Below, piece after piece: positions 59,221 to 64,000 of a stretch of DNA of 64,000 bases; position 1 is the stretch's first letter; each line of letters begins with the position of its first letter. The stretch is from contig CM035350.1 in assembly GCA_020137815.1 (NCBI GenBank), forward strand, positions 3,237,037 to 3,301,036. Reading direction: 5' to 3'. Under the pieces are notes generated by a model. That model ran no database searches, was not told the origin of the DNA, and saw only the letters and a list, made by a program, of their open reading frames with translations. The position numbers were made by a program, and so were the translations under genes. The stretch is from Hormiphora californensis (taxonomy: Eukaryota; Ctenophora; Tentaculata; Cydippida; Pleurobrachiidae).

Positions 59221-62200
59221 TCACTGGGAGGCTGTTTCAGCATCTCGTTGGGAAAACCTCACCCGTTTAGGCCCCACCACGCTCACTGGTCCAATGTTTT
59301 TGGGTACAAATCTTCGAACCACGGCGTTCTCGTGGCCTAACTTGAAGCCCCAATTTGACTCTTTAACCATTCCATCTGAGGGGGCAGAGAGAATGAGTAA
59401 TATCAGACCTATTATACTAGCAGTATGTAGTACATTATCTGTATATTGATACCCCAGGTACCTGCATGGCTAGGTAACAACAACATACCTTCCCAGGTAC
59501 CACAAAAAGCTGCCAATTCACCTATCTAACACTGAGCTGTGACTGATGTATTCTGTGAGACTACATTTCACCTACCTAACACTGTGACTGATGTATTCTG
59601 TGAGACTACATTTCACCTACCTAACACGGTGACTGATGTATTCTGTGAGACTACAATGGCAGGAAGTCCATTGTACGCTATGACGTCACCCGGCTGAGGG
59701 TACACCACCACATTCCAACCAGGTATGCTGGTAGCTCTATCACTCCAGTCCCCCGTGTTTTCTGGTAGTATCTATCAGGGAGAGAGAGGAGTTAGTTTGG
59801 TTACTGTACTCCATTGATACCATCACACTCAGTGGCAGGTGAGTAGAACTTCGCTCCTAATAAAAGGCTGCAATAAAAGGCTGCAGAAAAAGGCTGCAAT
59901 AAAAGGCTGCAATAAAAGGCTGCAATAAAAGGCTGCAATAAAAGGCTGCAGAAAAAGGCTGCAATAAAAGGCTGCAATAAAAGGCTGCAAGGGATCACGT
60001 ATCTAACCAGACTAAAGCGGGGAATAGACCGAATCGTCCTACCCTAATAGTGTTTCGTATCACGTATCGGCTGTAGAGAGACCGAATCACCCTCCCCTAA
60101 TTATAGTGATTCGTGTCACGTATCCAACTAGACCATAGGCGATAGAGAGACCGAGATAGAGAGCGAGTACGAGTGAGAACTGAGAGAGTGAAAAATCAGA
60201 ATCACGGTATGGTATCACGTACCATGGTATCCTCTAATGAAAAGCGGTTACCAATTGACAATGAGACCTCATCGGTCCCGATACGTGATTCTCTACCGCT
60301 ATGTATTCTCCATTAGTCTTTCCGTATCGATCAACGATTCAGTAGAGGTAGTCAGTAACTACTGAGAGTGTTGGTTAATTAAATGAAAGGTGGTTACCTA
60401 TAATTTCACCTAATCGGTGCCAATACGTGATTACTGATTTTCTACCGATATTCGCCAATAGTCTTTATGTACACAATTCAGTAGAGCGGAATCACACATA
60501 ATACTATGATAGGTGAACCAAGTGGTTGGGTGGTTCACCTGTCATTGTGCTACACGCTCAATCAATGGATCTATCGTACCGGTAGGTAGCTACCTCATTA
60601 GACCAACACTCTCAGTAGTTACTGACTACCTCTACTGAATCGTGGATCGATACGGAAAGACTAATGGAGAATACATAGCGGTAGAGAATCACGTATCGGG
60701 ACCGATGAGGTCTCATTGTCAATTGGTAACCGCCTTTCATTAGAGGATACCATGGTACGTGATACCATACCGTGATTCTGATTTTTCACTCTCTCAGTTC
60801 TCATTCGTACTCGCTCTCTATCTCGGTCTCTATCGCATATGGTCTAGTTGGATACGTGACACGAATCACTATAATTAGGGGATGGTGATTCGGTCTCTCT
60901 ACAGCCGATACGTGATACGAAACACTATTAGGGTAGGACGATTCGGTCTATCCCCCGCTTTAGTCTGGTTGGATACGTGATCCCTTGCAGCCTTTTATTG
61001 CAGCCTTTTATTGCAGCCTTTTATTGCAGCCTTTTATTGCAGCCTTTTATTGCAGCCTTTTATTGCAGCCTTTTATTGCAGCCTTTTATTGCAGCCTTTT
61101 ATTGCAGCCTTTTTCTGCAGCCTTTTATTGCAGCCTTTTATTAGGAGCGAAGTTCTACTCACCTGCCAGAGGGGTTTAGCAGCTTTAGTCAAGGGAAACA
61201 TAGGGGAATGTGACATGCGGTGTACAAATATTGAACAATGATGGGTTTGTGCCGGTTTTGTTGTCGGTAAGGTAATAAACAAAGCTCTTCTTGATCTATT
61301 GAACCCTCACGAGGGCGGTGTGAGCCATACAAAGCCCTAATCCCCGACACACCACCTAGTATAATACAGCTATAACCAAATAGCTGCAGCTGCACTCATG
61401 AGTTGACCGATCTGCACTGTATTTATGGGAGATTGAGTGAGCACACCCACACAAAGCTGGCTAGCAAAGGAACAACAATATAAAGGCCTCTAATCACTGA
61501 GCTGTATGTGTTTGTAATCCTTGTTTAGGGAGAAGCTGCTGTTTGCTTTTAAAATAATGTGGCCTAATCAGTGGCCTATTTTCATCCAGAGTCAGGACGA
61601 GATTGCTTTCTGATCGTCTCGAGGCATTACAAAGTTTTCATAAAATTTCTGCTTTCCCCTTGATCATCCAGGCTAAAATATACTCACATCATTGATGATT
61701 CTCCTTGGAACGTACGCACCGGCACTGAGACACACCTCTCCTACAAATGTATTGTGTTTAGCCTCCCCTGCACCTGGACCCTTCTTGATATCGGCAGAAA
61801 AGTCCTTGGACCCGACCTGCAGGGAGAATATCGGTTGAGAAGTCCTTGGACCCGACCTGCAGGGAGAATATCGGTTGAAAATCCGGTTAGATTCCCCTGT
61901 TTGATTTATTTTAGGGAGCTGTTTTGTTAAACTGCCTGGGTTAACTAGAGCTGTAATTGGCATAGGCTGTGGTGTAAAAAAGGTCAACTAAATTGAATAT
62001 TGTATAGGGAGCTGTTTTGTTAAACTGCTTGGGTCAACTAGAGCTGTAATTGGCATAGGCAGTGGTGTAAAAAAGGTCATCTAAATTGAATGTATAGGGA
62101 GCTGTTTTGTTAAACTAGAGCTGTGAGTCGTCTCCCCCATGATATATGAGAGAGACTGACAGTGTTTGTTGGGATACTGGCTAGACCAGAACATGCGCTA

Positions 62201-63373
62201 ATTATAAGTAAACGTTTTTCAAGTGCAACCTTTCAGAACTTTACCCATAGCAACACCCTCTCCCTCTCTGATCTGTCTCTCTATTCGTCTCATCTAGTGA
62301 CGCTTCCTTCCCCACCATATGTATATCACTCTCCCGCTCTCACTCTTTCAACCACTTTCCTAAGAACAGTGTTACACATGATACTGCAGCACGTGCCAAA
62401 TGTCTCGGCAACTAGCGCCAAACAGCAATTATAACCTCACTCTTTTACAGCCGAGAAGCTACTACAACTATTAGCCTTACCCATGCTTACGTGGGCTTTG
62501 TTATCTCTAGTGTTCTTTTCAAATCTATACTCCCTGCATCGTCTCTCGACTTTATACCGTGCCCTTTTTGTCTATAACTATTATAATAGTATAGTATAAT
62601 ACCCCCCTTCTCCCGATTTGAAGCTCTCGCTCATGCGAGATGAACATGCTATGGAGTTCATAGCTTTTATTACAGTAATTATAAGCTGGTAGCAATACCA
62701 TAATATTTTCTAATCTAATCATCAATACGACCAACTTCATCAAGAGTAGAGAGAGAGAGGTAGAGATGGATAGATAGAGAGATAGAGAAAGATAGAGGAG
62801 AGAGAGGTAGAGATGGATAGATAGAGAGATAGAGAAAGATAGAGGAGAGAGAGGTAGAGATGGATAGATAGAGAGATAGAGAAAGATAGAGGAGAGAGAG
62901 GTAGAGATGGATAGATAGAGAGATAGAGATGGAGATAGTGAAGAGGGAAAGGTTCTTCATGCTTCTATCATATTCATCTATGAACTTCAATAGAACACGT
63001 GTTCCGAGTTGTGTCCATCTATGATCTAGTTATGATATATCCATTACTACGTGCTTACAAGATACAAGTTTTGTACCACCTATACAAGTTTTGTAAACAA
63101 GCCTGATATGATCTATTTTTATCCTCTATCTAGTCTATAATATCCCTATCAGGCCAATGCTCTGACCGTGCTCCTCGCAAATGAAAATAGGGTCAGGCCA
63201 ATCATCTGCAACGGTACTATCCTTTGCTAATATATGCTATCTAGATATGTTTGATGAATGCATTGAAGACCTTCTCGGTATTTTCATATCATATTTCTTA
63301 CCTTAAGTTTAGCTAGTTTTGCTATGTTTCTGTGAACAGCCGAGTCACTTTCTTTCCGAATAGGCACGGGCAT
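59221..63373 (-). CDS. Papain-fold amidase-like (NlpC/P60 or CHAP-type) protein, 4 exons, 168 aa
   Basis: Exons 63373-63302, 61816-61688, 59771-59621 and 59375-59221; phases 0, 0, 1 match. The protein reads MPVPIRKESD..., NIAKLAKLK/VGSKDFS, KKGPGAGEAKHNTFVGEV, LSAGAYVPRR, DWSDRATSIPGWNVVVYPQP then GDVIAYNGLPAIVVSQ. The layout (short helix; G..K-C-N-x-F-V..V..AGA.VP; then D-W, IPGW.VV..PQPGDV.AY...GHVAIV) is that of bacterial-type peptidoglycan amidase domains also found in some invertebrates. Here the expected Cys of KCNxFV is His and the expected His of GHVAIV is absent (GLPAIV), so it is probably catalytically inactive. No signal peptide, so likely intracellular. Family assignment rests on remembered motif patterns. 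Splice-site-bearing tandem duplications occur at exon 2's acceptor and exon 3's donor. Confidence 0.6.
59538..59655. repeat. 45-bp tandem repeat carrying a 5' splice site
   Basis: Three copies of GTGACTGATGTATTCTGTGA plus GACTACATTTCACCTACCTA span the end of exon 59771-59621 and the start of the intron. The GTAGGT donor is therefore present in three tandem versions; only the first gives an open frame. Confidence 0.9.
59834..61167. mobile_element. Foldback element with TTTTATTGCAGCC arrays
   Basis: Arms 59834-60375 and 60602-61167; loop about 226 nt. Outer 35 bp GGCAGGTGAGTAGAACTTCG... are perfect inverted repeats, followed by 13-bp AATAAAAGGCTGC units (9-10 left, 12 right). The inner ~380 bp are unique inverted sequence (CGTATCACGTATCGGCTGTA, ACCGAATC). 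The loop itself has a diverged copy of the inner arm. Lies in the intron of the amidase-like gene. Confidence 0.92.
61800..61879. repeat. 40-bp duplication spanning a 3' splice site
   Basis: AAGTCCTTGGACCCGACCTG plus CAGGGAGAATATCGGTTGAG occurs twice in tandem. It duplicates the intron end/exon start of exon 61816-61688, giving two candidate acceptors 40 bp apart; the proximal one keeps the frame. Confidence 0.9.
61914..62130. repeat. ~92-bp tandem repeat, 2.5 copies
   Basis: GGGAGCTGTTTTGTTAAACT through GGTGTAAAAAAGGTCA recurs three times in the first intron of the amidase-like gene. Confidence 0.9.
62751..62940. repeat. 47-bp purine-rich tandem repeat, four copies
   Basis: GAGAGAGAGGTAGAGATGGA plus TAGATAGAGAGATAGAGAAA and GATAGAG repeat with an exact 47-bp period. 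Confidence 0.95.
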
Positions 63374-63478
63374 GATTCACACACACAAGTAGTACAAAAG
63401 ATCACAGCTCAAAGATCAGAGTAGAATCAGAGTGTATATGCTGCACTACGCATGGATTCGAAATTGAAAACAACTAGT

Positions 63479-63683
<205 letters not shown>

Positions 63684-64000
63684 CGGATTATTGGCTGCAC
63701 GTTTATCACGTGGCTGTTACTGCTTGTCAAGGTACGCTTATATCTGAACACCACTACAAGCAGGTCTCGTAATGTAAGACAGCGAGTTGCTCCTATACGA
63801 GCTAGATTCTAGATACTGAGAATATATTCTAACATGTGTGTTGGTATGAGATACAATATGATAATATGATATTATTCATCGTGATCAGGAGAGAGAGAGG
63901 AACATCTCTGAATTCTTATCATAGGTTTATTATGATCACGACAGATAAGTAATGAGAATACATTGGCAATTGATGAACTTGGCATTGGCATGAATCCTAA

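Noticed and set aside
59801-59998. Repetitive Phe-Ile-Ala-Ala-Phe ORFs, also at 60985-61241
   Set aside because: Translation of 13-bp AATAAAAGGCTGC repeats in the foldback element.

Overview
This is a eukaryotic, almost certainly animal, window. The genes have many small exons with GT-AG introns, there are no operons or bacterial-type genes, and the recognisable products are metazoan: CMIP, TSNAXIP1, PDCD5, PCMT1, SLC66A3, a kringle protein and a rhodopsin-family GPCR. Small genes with short introns, abundant GA/TC microsatellites and many hairpin-type elements fit an early-branching animal such as a sponge. That placement is inference; the sequence contains no rRNA or mitochondrial marker.

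Layout. Positions 1-7192 hold a C-Maf-inducing-protein (CMIP) homologue on the minus strand, rebuilt here as 15 exons in continuous phase (651 aa). Exon 9 (counted from the 3' end) sits in the loop of a 1.9 kb inverted repeat with ~674 bp arms. From 7.2 to 16.5 kb there is no supportable gene, only microsatellites and two pogo/Tigger-like MITEs. A small intronless F-box gene is at 16.5-17.1 kb, a mariner-like MITE at 17.3-18.2 kb and a 3' LINE fragment at 19.6-22.0 kb.

Positions 22547-38788 are spanned by a 14-exon TSNAXIP1 homologue on the plus strand. It carries one apparent single-base insertion in exon 7. Its introns host a minus-strand single-pass membrane protein gene (24.8-25.6 kb), 33-bp repeat arrays, an RT remnant, an intronless GPCR (33.1-34.4 kb) and a minus-strand gene (34.5-37.7 kb) with four candidate alternative first exons that all splice in the same phase to one shared 3' module.

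PDCD5 (39.4-40.3 kb, minus), a two-exon single-kringle secreted protein (41.2-42.2 kb, plus), a three-exon small secreted protein (46.1-46.7 kb, plus) and PCMT1 (47.5-50.3 kb, minus) follow. PCMT1 intron 1 contains a 1.6 kb foldback element. A second LINE 3' end of the same family lies at 50.5-53.1 kb and is interrupted by a 714-bp TIR element with 9-bp direct repeats. Next come tandem hairpin MITEs, a 1.36 kb TIR element, and a LINE ORF1-like reading frame with CCCH fingers and an in-frame stop. An SLC66A3-like PQ-loop gene (56.8-57.8 kb, minus) and a four-exon gene for a papain-fold (NlpC/P60-CHAP-like) amidase domain lacking its expected catalytic Cys and His (59.2-63.4 kb, minus) complete the window. 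The latter also carries a foldback element in an intron.

The genes are mostly unrelated housekeeping or signalling genes and show no shared pathway. The dominant theme is repeated intronic insertion of long palindromic elements into otherwise intact genes. Exon models were made by eye from splice signals, phase and remembered family alignments; no transcript data were available.
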